DNA of 64,000 bases from Haematospirillum sp. H4485 (GTDB taxonomy: Bacteria; Pseudomonadota; Alphaproteobacteria; Rhodospirillales; Rhodospirillaceae): NCBI RefSeq assembly GCF_012102745.1, contig NZ_JAAVSY010000012.1:16001-80000 (forward strand). Direction: 5' to 3'. Shown here one piece after another: positions 28,353-37,599 of the stretch (within the stretch, counting starts at the first letter, position 1; every line of letters starts with the position of its first letter). The position numbers and the translations under genes were made by a program. The notes below the pieces were generated by a model that had not been told where the DNA came from, searched no databases, and saw nothing but the letters and a program-made list of their open reading frames with translations.

Positions 28353-28733
28353 TCCCGCGCAAGAAAACCAGGGACCCGATGCCCCTGCCCGGCGGGGAGC
28401 AAGGAAGCCGGGCAGGGTGGCCATCGGGGGGAAACCACACCGGGTCCCCGGTTCAGCGCACGAAGACGCCGGCCACCACATGCGCTGACAACACACGTGG
28501 TGGCGGGAGGCCAAAAACCCAATAACACTGTCCACGGTCAGATGTATCAGGTGGGCTTATTTCCCTTGCGGGTGTTCTATTCGCCGCCCTCCCGCCATAA
28601 AGCGGAGCGCACGGACCGTGAGCACAGTCCGTCACCGTACAGACAGTCGCCGCGCAATATGGGCGACTGCCTGCCGTGGATATGTACGAGGTTTTTAGAC
28701 CTCTATCGACAGGTTTTTGGAACCCGCCGACAG
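28352..28733 (+). repeat. Structured ~380-bp repeat, copy A
   Basis: First of three long near-identical copies in the window (others 36168-36543 inverted, 37971-38351 direct). The left third can fold into nested stems: CCAGGGACCC/GGGTCCCCGG, CCGATG/CATCGG and CCTGCCCGGC/GCCGGGCAGG. The middle has TCAGCGCA/TGCGCTGA interleaved with GCCACCAC/GTGGTGGC. The right part has ACGGAC/GTCCGT, CAGACAGTCGCC with GGCGACTGCCTG, and GAGGT/ACCTC. No reading frame is conserved in all three copies. It lies between the RTX gene and the 3' end of dnaA, with about 139 bp of unassigned DNA before dnaA. Confidence 0.85.
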
Positions 28734-28872
28734 CCATTACCCTATGGTAGTTTTTATCGCCAATCAAGCAATTATAGATGATGTCACGCGCGCGCCGCAG
28801 AGGGGAGGCAGAAGCCATCCCATTGCATCGAGAAACCACACACCCTTCGTGTCGTGTTGCTGCGTCCCGCGC

Positions 28873-30369
28873 TCAGGTTTCCAGCATCCGGCGCAGCAGT
28901 TCCACATCCTCGGCAAAGGCGGTATCGCTGCTCATCAACTGATTGATCTTTTTGACCGCGTGAATCACCGTCGTGTGGTCACGCCCGCCAAACTTGCGAC
29001 CAATTTCAGGCAACGAACGACTGGTCAGTTGCTTGGACAGAAACATGGCAATCTGACGCGGCCGGGCAATGGAACGGGAACGCCGCGCGGAATGCATGTC
29101 CGACACCCGGAGCTGGAAATGCTCGGCAACCCTCTTCTGAATCTCGTCGATGGTGACATGCCGGTCATTGGCGCGGAGAAGATCCCGCAGCACATCCTGG
29201 GCTGTTTCCAGGGATAGTGCACGCCCCACAAGCTGGGCATGCGCAATCAGGCGGGTCAGCGCGCCCTCCAGCTCGCGGATGTTGGAGCTGATCTTGTGCG
29301 CCAGAAACTCCAGGACCTTTGGCGGAACGACAACGCCGGATGTTTCAGCCTTTGTCGACAGGATGCCCAGACGCAGGTCATAGGTGGTGGGGTGAATATC
29401 GGCGACCAAGCCAGACGACAGGCGGGAACGCAACCGGTCGCCGATGTCATCCAGATCCGCCGGTGACTTGTCCGCAGAAATCACCACCTGTCGTCCTTGG
29501 TCAACCAGGGCATTGAAGGTATGGAAGAACTCTTCCTGGGTTGTGTCCTTGCCCGAAATGAACTGGACATCATCAATCATCAGCACATCAACGGAACGGA
29601 ACTGTTCCTTGAACGCCATCGTGTCCTTGTAACGCAGGGCCCGTACAAAGCTGTACATGAACTTTTCAGCCGACAGGTAGATAACACGCCGTTCCGGATG
29701 ACGGGACCGGATGGCGTGGGCGATGGCGTGCATCAGATGCGTTTTGCCCAGACCAACCCCGCCATACAGGAACAACGGATTGAAAACTGCCTGACTGGAA
29801 TCCACGATCCGCCGCGCGGCCGCGCAGGCAAATTCGTTGGTGGCGCCGGTTACAAAACTTTCGAACGTATAGCGCGGATCGAGCGGTGCCGACAGGTCAT
29901 CGGGCAATGCGGGGGCAGGCGCAATGACCGAAGGCATGGCAACCGGCGGAGCAACACTGGCCCCTTGTTGTGATCCCTTGGATCTGGAATCCCGCACCGA
30001 TGACGTGGATGGTGACCGGCGCATCTGCACCGGTGGAGTCGGTGGCAAGGGGGCCTGTGCTACTGGCTGGCTTTTGGGCTGCGCCGGGGCGGCGGCATTG
30101 ACAGACAGATTGACCTGCCGGATCGACGGATCCTCCACGCTACACAGCGCCCGGATACGATCACCATAGTGGGTCATGATCCAATCCCGCATGAAGCGCG
30201 TTGGCACCGTCAGCTGCAAGGTTCCGCTGCGAACCCCGGTATGGCGGATCGGAACAAACCAGTTCGCAAAGGCAGTTTCGCCAAATTCTTCCCGCAGACG
30301 GGGCAGGATTCTGTCCCAGGAAAAAACGGTATCGCGTTCTTCTTTTACCATCAGGTCCGCTGTCGTCAT
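28873..30369 (-). CDS. dnaA: Chromosomal replication initiator DnaA
   Basis: A 498-residue AAA+ initiator. Domain I at the N-terminus contains WDRILPRLREEFGETAFANWF. A Pro/Ser-rich linker (about 95-170) follows. Domain III has Walker A GGVGLGKT near residue 200 and Walker B LMIDDVQF near 260. Domain IV carries ARPRQIAMFLSKQLT and the DnaA signature GGRDHTTVIHAVKKI near 455-470. The ATG at 30369 is preceded by GAGG at 8 nt. A GTG at 30393 is the alternative. It is separated from dnaN by about 8 kb, unlike the common dnaA-dnaN operon. Confidence 0.97.
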   Translation of the reverse strand: MTTADLMVKEERDTVFSWDRILPRLREEFGETAFANWFVPIRHTGVRSGTLQLTVPTRFMRDWIMTHYGDRIRALCSVEDPSIRQVNLSVNAAAPAQPKSQPVAQAPLPPTPPVQMRRSPSTSSVRDSRSKGSQQGASVAPPVAMPSVIAPAPALPDDLSAPLDPRYTFESFVTGATNEFACAAARRIVDSSQAVFNPLFLYGGVGLGKTHLMHAIAHAIRSRHPERRVIYLSAEKFMYSFVRALRYKDTMAFKEQFRSVDVLMIDDVQFISGKDTTQEEFFHTFNALVDQGRQVVISADKSPADLDDIGDRLRSRLSSGLVADIHPTTYDLRLGILSTKAETSGVVVPPKVLEFLAHKISSNIRELEGALTRLIAHAQLVGRALSLETAQDVLRDLLRANDRHVTIDEIQKRVAEHFQLRVSDMHSARRSRSIARPRQIAMFLSKQLTSRSLPEIGRKFGGRDHTTVIHAVKKINQLMSSDTAFAEDVELLRRMLET

Positions 30370-31021
30370 CTGCGTTGCCTCAAGCCCCGGCACTATGATG
30401 TTGTATCAGGCAGGGGGGCCAACCCCGGTGTAAAACAGGCCCGGTATCATTCAGCATGTCCCCTCTGACAGGAACACATCTCCCCTGTCCGGCGGATGCA
30501 TTGCTCCACACGCCGGGACCAAACTGGCGAACCCTGAACCGGGTTCTGTTCTGCTTCAGAATCCTTTCCGGAGAAAGGGTACGGCCACCGGTAACCTGCA
30601 TGTTTGCCCCGCAGGGAAGGCAGGACGGAATACCGCAGAGCTGCACGTGTCCCTTGTTCAAAGGCCGCACGGCCGTGTTATCGAGAATGGTGTAATTCGG
30701 TGACAAGAAAAGGATGGTGAATGAAGGACAGGGAGTGAAACAGGAAGGCCGACGTCCAGAAAAATCCTAGTGCCAGACCCGATCAGAGGGGTGACTCTAT
30801 CCGCAAGACGCGCGCTCATTCAATGAGATCGAAAGGGGAACATGAAAAGTTTTTTTCTTGACGCCCCCAAGGGGTGAAAGCGGCATTGACCACGGTCCAA
30901 ATACGGTAAAAACAGAGCATCCCAGAGTGATAACCGGGAGTCGTCAGGCTATAGCGCCATGACGAATCCACAACAAGACTCCACGATCAGGTACTGCAAG
31001 AACACCATGAGCAGAAGACGC
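30370..31021. other. Intergenic region between rpsT and dnaA
   Basis: Together with the terminator below, this gap of more than 700 bp contains no credible gene on either strand. It must contain the dnaA promoter on the minus strand. A run of seven T with flanking A (30846-30860 area) and a near-DnaA box, GAATCCACA at about 30964 (7 of 9 matches to TTATCCACA), are visible. No cluster of exact DnaA boxes was found, so an origin cannot be claimed. Confidence 0.5.
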
Positions 31022-31064
31022 AAAAGGCCGCATCCCGGACTCTAATCCAGGAGCGCGACCTTTT
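31022..31064 (-). terminator. Imperfect, possibly bidirectional terminator after rpsT
   Basis: AAAAGGCCGCATCC and GGAGCGCGACCTTTT form an imperfect stem flanked by four A and four T. It would end rpsT transcription on the minus strand, about 40 bp after the rpsT stop. A GC hairpin CGGCCGCCTG/CAGGCGGCCG (31084-31115) overlapping the rpsT stop lacks a T tract. Confidence 0.5.
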
Positions 31065-31104
31065 CGATACGGCGCAGCCCGAACGGCCGCCTGCAACACC
31101 CTTG

Positions 31105-31377
31105 TCAGGCGGCCGCAGGCAGAGCCTTGATCTGCGCGCTCAGGCGCGAGACCTTGCGGGACATTGTGTTCTTGTGGAACACGCCCTTCTGAGCACCACG
31201 CATCATCTCCGGCTGGGCGACCTTGAAGGCTGCATCGGCAGCTGCCTTGTCACCGCCGGCAACAGCCAGCTCAACCTTCTTGATGAAGGTGCGTACGCGG
31301 CTCTTGCGCGCATGATTGATGGCAAAACGGCGAGCGTTGCGGCGAATGCGCTTCTGGGCCGACTTGTGATGAGCCAT
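31105..31377 (-). CDS. rpsT: 30S ribosomal protein S20
   Basis: A 90-residue basic protein that binds 16S rRNA early in 30S assembly. It begins [17 protein letters not shown], the family start after the initiator Met, and continues with [16 protein letters not shown]. It ends in an Ala-rich tail after [17 protein letters not shown]. Length and sequence are normal for alphaproteobacteria. It lies between dnaA and an enoyl-CoA hydratase on the same strand, a gene order known from Rhodospirillales-type genomes. Confidence 0.96.
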   Translation of the reverse strand: MAHHKSAQKRIRRNARRFAINHARKSRVRTFIKKVELAVAGGDKAAADAAFKVAQPEMMRGAQKGVFHKNTMSRKVSRLSAQIKALPAAA

Positions 31378-31553
31378 AGCCTTGGATTCCGTCCAAATAA
31401 GAGTAACAGGTTCACGAATACGAAGCGCGCTTTATAGGCAAAGAGCGCCCTTCCGTCAACAGGGGAGTCCCGCTTCGGGGCATGTTCCCCCCTTATTTCC
31501 CGCCTGACCGGGATTCACAGGGGGGCTTGCCACCGAGTCGGAGCAGCCCCTGC

Positions 31554-32330
31554 CTAGCGGTGCTTGAAATTTGGCTCGCGCTTCTCGACAAAAGCAGCCA
31601 TACCTTCCTTCTGATCTTCGGTGGCAAAAGTGGCGTGGAACACCCTCCGCTCGAACAGAAGCCCTTCCCGCAGGGTGGTTTCATAGGCCCGGTTCACCGA
31701 TTCCTTGATCATCATTGTCAGCGGACGCGACATCCGGGCAATTTTCTGTGCAGTCCGGATCGCATCTTCGCGGAGGGTATCAAGCGGAACCACGCGCGAC
31801 ACCAAACCGACATGCTCGGCTTCCTCTGCAGTCATCTGGCGCCCGGTCAGGCACATTTCCATGGCTTTCGCCTTGCCAACAATCCGGGTCAGCCGCTGGG
31901 TTCCCCCCGCACCGGGCATAGTACCAACCGTTATTTCCGGCTGCCCGAAGCGGGCATTGTCGGCTGCGATGATGAAGTCACACATCATGGCGATTTCGCA
32001 GCCTCCGCCCAGTACATAACCGGCCACAGCGGCCAGAACCGGCTTGCGGCAGCTAGCCACGCGTTCCCACCCCTTGGTGATGAAGTCTTCGGTATAGGCA
32101 TCAAGGTAGGTCTTGTCGGCCATTTCCTTGATATCGGCTCCGGCAGCAAACGCCTTGTCTGATCCCGTCAGAACAATGGCCCCAATATCAGGGTTGCTTT
32201 CAAAGGCATCCAGGGCCGCCCCCATATCTTTGACCAAACCGACGCACAGGGCATTGAGAGCCTTGGGCCGGTTCAGGATCACAACGCCCACCTCGCCATG
32301 GGTTTCAACCAGGATATGTTCATATGCCAT
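31554..32330 (-). CDS. Enoyl-CoA hydratase/isomerase family protein (crotonase)
   Basis: A 258-residue crotonase that hydrates trans-2-enoyl-CoA in fatty acid beta-oxidation or related pathways. The oxyanion-hole and catalytic segments are intact: [25 protein letters not shown] and [19 protein letters not shown], with both catalytic Glu (in GGGCE and QPE). The C-terminus ends [12 protein letters not shown], typical of short-chain enoyl-CoA hydratases. The start at 32330 has GGGAG about 11 nt upstream and gives the family N-terminus (MAYEHILVE). A longer in-frame extension to 32612 overlaps the upstream gene and is not conserved-looking. Confidence 0.92.
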   Translation of the reverse strand: MAYEHILVETHGEVGVVILNRPKALNALCVGLVKDMGAALDAFESNPDIGAIVLTGSDKAFAAGADIKEMADKTYLDAYTEDFITKGWERVASCRKPVLAAVAGYVLGGGCEIAMMCDFIIAADNARFGQPEITVGTMPGAGGTQRLTRIVGKAKAMEMCLTGRQMTAEEAEHVGLVSRVVPLDTLREDAIRTAQKIARMSRPLTMMIKESVNRAYETTLREGLLFERRVFHATFATEDQKEGMAAFVEKREPNFKHR

Positions 32331-32397
32331 GCGCTTTTGGCTCCCTTCCGTCTTTGGTACAAACCCGATAACAGGCTGTCCTGTTTTTCTGTAAATT

Positions 32398-32787
32398 TCA
32401 GTCCACGGGCACAACCCGGAAACGGACAATGACATCCGTTCTGTTTTGCCCGACATCCAGGACAAGCTCCTCGGCTTCCCGCCGGAAAAGAGTCTCTCCG
32501 GTCCGGGTCCATCCCAGCTGCGGCAACGTCCGGGCATAAAAATCCAGGACATCGGCAGGCGAGACCCGCCCCTTGGCTGTTGATTCGACAATCGTGCCGT
32601 AGGGACTGTCAAAAACAGTCAATCCACCTTCATGGCTTTGCAGTCCGGGCATCAGGGGCAAATCCTCGATCCCTTCGGCGAAGTCCTGCACAGACGCGGA
32701 AACAACCGCCGTGGCCAGTGCGACAGCAAGGGCAACAGGCAGGACGAGAAAAAAGCGATACACGCCAGAGGAGAAAAAAGGTCCCAT
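32398..32787 (-). CDS. Conserved-looking exported or membrane-anchored protein, unknown function
   Basis: The ATG at 32787 gives 129 residues. An N-terminal hydrophobic helix ([19 protein letters not shown], about 11-30) acts as signal or anchor. The remainder is a small soluble domain: [17 protein letters not shown], then [18 protein letters not shown], ending in beta strands ([19 protein letters not shown]). The 'VxxFYxxxLPxLGW' helix is reminiscent of small periplasmic proteins found next to mutM or ech in alphaproteobacteria. The exact role is unknown. It lies 16 bp downstream of mutM and 67 bp upstream of the hydratase, so it is likely cotranscribed. Confidence 0.65.
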   Translation of the reverse strand: MGPFFSSGVYRFFLVLPVALAVALATAVVSASVQDFAEGIEDLPLMPGLQSHEGGLTVFDSPYGTIVESTAKGRVSPADVLDFYARTLPQLGWTRTGETLFRREAEELVLDVGQNRTDVIVRFRVVPVD

Positions 32788-32803
32788 GGCACCGGAGCGT
32801 ACC

Positions 32804-33652
32804 CTAGCGTTGCCGCATCGCACAGAAAAATGTTGAGCGCCCGGCCTGAATGATCCGGCGCACGCCGCCACCCTGTGTATGGTCACAGGTACAGTCCGGA
32901 CATGGCTGCCCCATGCGGTCATACACAGCGAACCGGTGCTGGAAATATCCCAGCTCACCATTGACCTGCATGTGGTCACGCAACGAGGACCCGCCGGATT
33001 CCAGGGCATCGAACAGAACCGACTGCACGGCCCCGGCAAGGGATCGGCATTCCCGCTCATCCAGACTGTGTGCCGGACGATCAGGCGCAATGCCGGCCCG
33101 GTACAGGGCTTCGCTGGCATAGATATTGCCGATTCCGGCAACCACACCCTGATCCAGCAACGCAACTTTCACCGGCGTACGGCGACGGGAAAAGGCCTGC
33201 GCCAGAATAGATCCGTCAAACGCATCGGACAGGGGTTCCGGTCCCATGCTCCGTAACAAGGGGTGGCCGGGCAGTGCATTGGACGACACCAGAAGCAGCA
33301 CACCAAAGCGTCGCGGATCGTGATAGGTCAGGGTATCATCACGATCGGTGCGAATGACCAGGTGGTCATGTTTTCCGATCGCTGGCTGTCCATCCTGTGC
33401 GGTATGAATGCGCCAGGATCCGCTCATTCCCAGATGACCCAGAACACACATCCCGTCATCCAGATCCCATATGTAGTACTTTCCACGCCTGTGCACGCGC
33501 TGGACCCGTCGCCCTGTCAACCTTTGTTGTAACTGGTCTGGAAAGGGCTGGCGCAGATCGGCCCGGCGCACATCCACCTCTTGCAGGATGCGCTGTTCCA
33601 GAAATGGCACCAATCCACGGCATACAGTTTCAACTTCGGGCAGTTCCGGCAT
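32804..33652 (-). CDS. mutM: Formamidopyrimidine-DNA glycosylase MutM (Fpg)
   Basis: A 282-residue bifunctional glycosylase/AP lyase that removes 8-oxoguanine and FaPy lesions. The catalytic N-terminus PELPEVETVCRGL (Pro after Met removal, then Glu) is intact, as are the H2TH region (LLDQGVVAGIGNIYASEALY) and the QAGRSTFFC hairpin. The zinc finger is unusual: Cys251, Cys254 and Cys277 are in place, but the fourth ligand position is Arg280 (CAMRQR instead of CxxCQR), while an extra Cys256 follows the first pair. The gene is divergent from ubiE, 86 bp away. Confidence 0.94.
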   Translation of the reverse strand: MPELPEVETVCRGLVPFLEQRILQEVDVRRADLRQPFPDQLQQRLTGRRVQRVHRRGKYYIWDLDDGMCVLGHLGMSGSWRIHTAQDGQPAIGKHDHLVIRTDRDDTLTYHDPRRFGVLLLVSSNALPGHPLLRSMGPEPLSDAFDGSILAQAFSRRRTPVKVALLDQGVVAGIGNIYASEALYRAGIAPDRPAHSLDERECRSLAGAVQSVLFDALESGGSSLRDHMQVNGELGYFQHRFAVYDRMGQPCPDCTCDHTQGGGVRRIIQAGRSTFFCAMRQR

Positions 33653-33738
33653 AAGGAAGTATTCTCCGGTCAGGAAAATTATGGTGTGCAGAAGGCTCCC
33701 TTATAGCGTTTCCCATCGGGTTGGGCTATCGTGCGGCC

Positions 33739-34560
33739 ATGACGCACAAGAATACAGGACCTGCCGCTGCTGCTGCTTGCGTGACCGATGAAGCCCCGTC
33801 GGCCCGGACCACGCATTTCGGCTTTCGTACCGTTCACGAGGACGAGAAAGAAGGCTTGGTGCGCGGCGTGTTCACCTCGGTCGCCCGTCGCTATGACCTG
33901 ATGAACGATGTGATGAGCCTGGGCGTTCACCGCCTGTGGAAAGACCGCTTCGTCGATATGCTGGCACCGCGCGCCGGCATGCAGGTTCTGGATGTTGGCG
34001 GCGGAACCGGCGACATTGCCTTCCGCGTCCTGGATCGGGTGCGTCGCCGGGCACCTGACCTTGGCGGTACAACCGTACAGGTCTGCGATATCAACACCGG
34101 CATGCTGACCGTCGGACGGGACCGGGCGCTGGATCGTGGACACCCTGCCGGCCTGACATGGATCAATGGTGACGCAGAAAGCCTCCCCTTTCCGGATGCA
34201 TCCTTTGATGCCTATACCATCGCGTTCTGTCTGCGCAACGTCACCCGCATTGATCAAGCGCTGAGAGAAGCGCGCCGTGTCCTGAAACCCGGCGGACGCT
34301 TCCTGTGTCTGGAATTTTCCAAGGTTCTGGTGCCGGGCCTGGATCGACTTTACGATCTTTATTCCTTTGCCGTGTTACCCCGGATGGGGCAACTTGTTGC
34401 GGGCGATCGTGACAGTTACCGCTACCTGGCTGAAAGCATCCGCCAGTTCCCCGCCCAGAAAGAACTGGCAGACAGAATGGCTCAGGCTGGCTTGTCACGG
34501 GTAGCGGTGCATAATCTCAGCGGTGGTATTGCCGCCATTCACTCGGCATGGCGGATCTAG
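33739..34560 (+). CDS. ubiE: Ubiquinone/menaquinone methyltransferase UbiE
   Basis: A 273-residue class I SAM methyltransferase acting on the C-methylation step of ubiquinone biosynthesis. Motif I is VLDVGGGTGDIAFR and the family signatures are FTSVARRYDLMNDVMSLGVH near the start and AYTIAFCLRNVTRIDQAL in the middle. It starts at ATG 33739, since the upstream in-frame codon at 33721 is TTG. A ~25-residue Ala/Thr-rich extension precedes the conserved start. ubiB follows 15 bp after the stop, a standard ubiE-ubiB pair. Confidence 0.95.
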   Translation: MTHKNTGPAAAAACVTDEAPSARTTHFGFRTVHEDEKEGLVRGVFTSVARRYDLMNDVMSLGVHRLWKDRFVDMLAPRAGMQVLDVGGGTGDIAFRVLDRVRRRAPDLGGTTVQVCDINTGMLTVGRDRALDRGHPAGLTWINGDAESLPFPDASFDAYTIAFCLRNVTRIDQALREARRVLKPGGRFLCLEFSKVLVPGLDRLYDLYSFAVLPRMGQLVAGDRDSYRYLAESIRQFPAQKELADRMAQAGLSRVAVHNLSGGIAAIHSAWRI

Positions 34561-34575
34561 GATGGTTGGGGCCTG

Positions 34576-36120
34576 ATGTTTTCTGCCTGTCGTAATCTTG
34601 CCCGCGTATTTCGTATCGGCCGGGTCCTGGCCCGTCACGACGTTTTGTTTCTTCTGGATGCCTTGCCGGTCGGGTCCTTGGTGGCAACCCTCCTGCGTCC
34701 CATGGTACGCCCTGCCGAAGGGCGGCCCGGACAACGCCTGGCGCGGGCTTTCGTTGAGCTGGGGCCAACATTCATCAAGCTTGGGCAGGCTCTTTCCACG
34801 CGCCCGGATCTGATGGGCGAGGCCATCGCGCAGGATCTGACAGATCTGCAGGATCGCCTGGAGCCTTTCCCGTTTGAAGATGTACGCCGGATTCTGACCG
34901 ATGAGTTCGGGGAGCCACCCGAGTCCCTGTGGCAAAGCTTTGATGAAGTTCCGGTGGCTGCCGCTTCCATTGCCCAGGTTCACTTTGCCGTCACAACAGA
35001 GGGCAAGCCGGTTGCCGTCAAGGTTCTGCGCCCGGGTGTGGAGAAAATTTTCGCCCGCGATGTTGAAATGTTTTCCTGGATCGCCGCGATGGTGGAACGG
35101 TTCCGACCACAGTTCCGGCGGCTGCGCCCGGTTGAAACTGTCCGGACGTTCGAGGATTCGGTCACGCTGGAAATGGATCTTCGGCTTGAAGCCGCCGCCG
35201 CTGCGGAATTGGCAGAAAACTTCGCCGGGGATACCACGTTCCGCGTTCCGGCCATCGACTGGCAGCGCACCGGCCAACGGGTGATGACGCAGGAACGCAT
35301 TGCCGGTATTCCCCTGGATGAACGGGAAAGAATCATTGCCGTCGGCCTTGACCCGCGCGAGGTGATTACCCACGCCGCCAATGCATTTTTCAACATGGTG
35401 TTCCGCGACGGGTTTTTTCATGCTGACCTGCACCCGGGAAATCTGTTTGTTGACGAGACCGGCACCATCATCGCGGTTGATTTCGGAATTATGGGTCGGG
35501 TCAGCGAGGAAACAAAGCGAACCCTGGGGGAAATGCTGCTGGGTTTCCTGACCGGTAACTACCGCCGCGTGGCAGAGGTTCATTTTGAAGCCGGGTGGGT
35601 GCCCGATGACAAGTCGATTGATGCATTCACCCAAGCAGCCCGTTCCATTGCTGAACCCATTTTTGGCAAGCCGATCAACGAAATTTCCATCGCGCGCCTG
35701 CTGGGGCAGCTGTTCCAGGTAACAGAGCAATTTTCGATGCAGACCCAGCCGCAGCTGCTGCTGTTACAGAAATCCATGCTGCTGGCCGAAGGTGTGGGAC
35801 GCAAGCTGGAACCCGATATCAACATGTGGGAACTGGCTTACCCACTGGTGGAACGCTGGATGACCGACACCTTCGGTCCCGGTGCAAGGGTCAAGGGAAC
35901 AGTGCATGGCCTGGCCCGTACTCTGGAGCGGATGCCCGCTGTTCTTGAATATGCCGACCGGGCAGCTGCGATGATGGCCTCCGGTGGATTGAAGCTGCAT
36001 CCTGAAACGGTGCGGCAGCTTGGCGTCAGCCTGACCGGGGGGAATGGCCGCCGTACTTTGCCAACCTGGCTGCCGTGGATCCTGGTTGCGGGATTGGCGC
36101 TGGCCTTGATCGGACGATAA
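34576..36120 (+). CDS. ubiB: Ubiquinone biosynthesis protein UbiB (ABC1/ADCK family)
   Basis: A 514-residue atypical kinase/ATPase that supports late ubiquinone biosynthesis at the inner membrane. The family KxGQ motif is in FIKLGQALSTRPDL, the Ala-rich loop in VAAASIAQVHFA, the VAVKVLRPGV lysine follows, and the catalytic and metal residues are in GFFHADLHPGNLFV and IAVDFGIMGR. A C-terminal hydrophobic segment (TWLPWILVAGLALALIG) is the membrane anchor. Length is as expected. It is followed by repeat copy C in inverted orientation. Confidence 0.95.
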   Translation: MFSACRNLARVFRIGRVLARHDVLFLLDALPVGSLVATLLRPMVRPAEGRPGQRLARAFVELGPTFIKLGQALSTRPDLMGEAIAQDLTDLQDRLEPFPFEDVRRILTDEFGEPPESLWQSFDEVPVAAASIAQVHFAVTTEGKPVAVKVLRPGVEKIFARDVEMFSWIAAMVERFRPQFRRLRPVETVRTFEDSVTLEMDLRLEAAAAAELAENFAGDTTFRVPAIDWQRTGQRVMTQERIAGIPLDERERIIAVGLDPREVITHAANAFFNMVFRDGFFHADLHPGNLFVDETGTIIAVDFGIMGRVSEETKRTLGEMLLGFLTGNYRRVAEVHFEAGWVPDDKSIDAFTQAARSIAEPIFGKPINEISIARLLGQLFQVTEQFSMQTQPQLLLLQKSMLLAEGVGRKLEPDINMWELAYPLVERWMTDTFGPGARVKGTVHGLARTLERMPAVLEYADRAAAMMASGGLKLHPETVRQLGVSLTGGNGRRTLPTWLPWILVAGLALALIGR

Positions 36121-36167
36121 AACCAATAAGTTGCTTGATGTAGGATGCACTATAATCTAGAGTCTGT

Positions 36168-36543
36168 TTATCGGCAGGGTTCAAAAACCTGTCGATAGAG
36201 GCCCAAAAACCTCGTACATACCAGTAGCAGACAGTCGCCTGTATTGCGCGGCGACTGTCTGTACGGTGACGGACTGATTCCTCGCGGTCCGTGCACGTGT
36301 ATCATGGCGGGAGGGCGGCGAATAAAACACCCGCAAGGGAAATAAGTCCACCTGATATCCCTGACGTTGGGCAGTGTTATTGGGTTTTTGGCCTCCCGCC
36401 ACCACGAGTGTTGTCAGCGCATGTGGTGGCCGGCGTCTTCGTGCGCTGAACCGGGGACCCGGTGCGGTTTCCCCCCGATGGCCATCCTGTCCGGCTTCCT
36501 TGCTCCCCGCCGGACAGGGGCATCAGGTCCCCGGTTTTCTTGT
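36168..36543 (-). repeat. Structured ~380-bp repeat, copy C (inverted)
   Basis: This is the reverse-complement counterpart of copies A and B, more diverged than they are from each other. The stems persist despite changes: read on the minus strand, CCTGTCCGGC/GCCGGACAGG replaces the CCTGCCCGGC/GCCGGGCAGG of copy A. That is a paired substitution keeping the helix. The loop of ACGGAC/GTCCGT differs in length. CAGACAGTCGCC/GGCGACTGTCTG is perfect. It begins about 48 bp after ubiB and, with copy B, brackets the accessory islet. Confidence 0.85.
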
Positions 36544-36684
36544 GTGACACTATGCAGCGCATCTGTGTGTAACAGTATACAGGATCATTTATATCCATCT
36601 CTTCTTGTTCCTATCATACTGTGATCTGATAGAAGCGCTGACTTATAGTGAGCGCGAATATAGAATAAAAAATTGGCACTAACT

Positions 36685-37176
36685 ATGAAAAATGAAATGG
36701 ATATAATGATAAGAAGAGTTCTTCCAGAGGACTCTGAAGATATATGGAAATGGAGGAACGATCCCTTAACAAGAAAAATGTCGACATTTAATGGTGAGAT
36801 CAACAGAGAATCACACCAAAAATGGTTCACAGATTCTGTGTCTGACATAAATATCATTATACTTATCGGTGTTAATATCGATAATAGCAAAAAAATAGGA
36901 CTCTGCAGATTTAATATACGCGAGAATGAGAAAATAGCTGACGTATCAATTAACCTGAATCCTGAATTCAGGGGTATTGGTTTGTCCTCTCTATTATTGA
37001 TGAAATCGTTGAGAATATTTCTATCGATACATGAATATGATGTTCTATCGCAGATAAGAAAAGTGAACCTCCCGAGCATACGTTGCTTCCGAAAGTGCGG
37101 CTTCTCCCTTTACGATTGCGATGCCGATTATGACTACTATGCCCTCTATGCCAACAAAGACGGAAACTCCCCATGA
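36685..37176 (+). CDS. GNAT family N-acetyltransferase (RimJ/RimL or PseH-like)
   Basis: About 163 residues. The start IMIRRVLPEDSEDIWKWRND is typical of GNATs of the RimJ/PseH type. The acetyl-CoA pyrophosphate loop is PEFRGIGLSSLLL (R-x-x-G-x-G pattern). The C-terminal part SIRCFRKCGFSLYD is the usual asparagine-less GNAT ending. The coding sequence is strikingly A/T-rich (many AAA, ATA and TTA codons) against its neighbours, which suggests recent transfer. The start is ATG 36685, and ATGs at 36697 and 36706 are possible. The substrate is unknown; a sugar-nucleotide or protein amine are candidates. Confidence 0.78.
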   Translation: MKNEMDIMIRRVLPEDSEDIWKWRNDPLTRKMSTFNGEINRESHQKWFTDSVSDINIIILIGVNIDNSKKIGLCRFNIRENEKIADVSINLNPEFRGIGLSSLLLMKSLRIFLSIHEYDVLSQIRKVNLPSIRCFRKCGFSLYDCDADYDYYALYANKDGNSP

Positions 37177-37599
37177 TTAACATGAGTTGGGAAATAAACA
37201 TGTGCAACAGCTCGCTATAAACATAAGGATTGCGATCCTCGCGTGGCTTCCTCACATCGTGCATCTCGCATGGAACAAGTGGAAAAATTGTTAAGATTCA
37301 AATTACTTTTATCATTTTATCCAGACCTGTAATGTCGCTTCTATACACGCATTGATAGAGTACGCTGTTTGCATTCTGCCAGCGTAAATGGGTAACACCG
37401 GAGCCGATCAAACCTTTCCCTGAATCAAAACCGGCGTGCAACCCGTTTCGCAAAAGCATGAGAGGTACGCACGCACTAAAGCCTATGACCCTTTCTCTTC
37501 GGATTTTCCGGAATCCGCCATTTCCACACCGGTTACAGGAAGAGCCTATGCTCCCGCTGTTACAGACCCCGTATCTTCCCGGGGATACGTTGTGCACGC
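37177..37599. other. Non-coding or decayed stretch in the accessory islet
   Basis: About 420 bp with no supportable gene. The left half is AT-rich, like the GNAT gene. Short open frames (for example around 37436-37690) have no recognisable protein features apart from leading into the RTX fragment. It may be decayed coding DNA. Confidence 0.5.

Noticed and set aside
30370..31104. oriC next to dnaA
   Set aside because: Only one imperfect DnaA box and no clear AT-rich unwinding element with box cluster could be found by eye.
34495..35730. 411-residue open frame on the minus strand
   Set aside because: Fully antisense to ubiB, whose motifs are all intact; no ribosome site and no recognisable domain.
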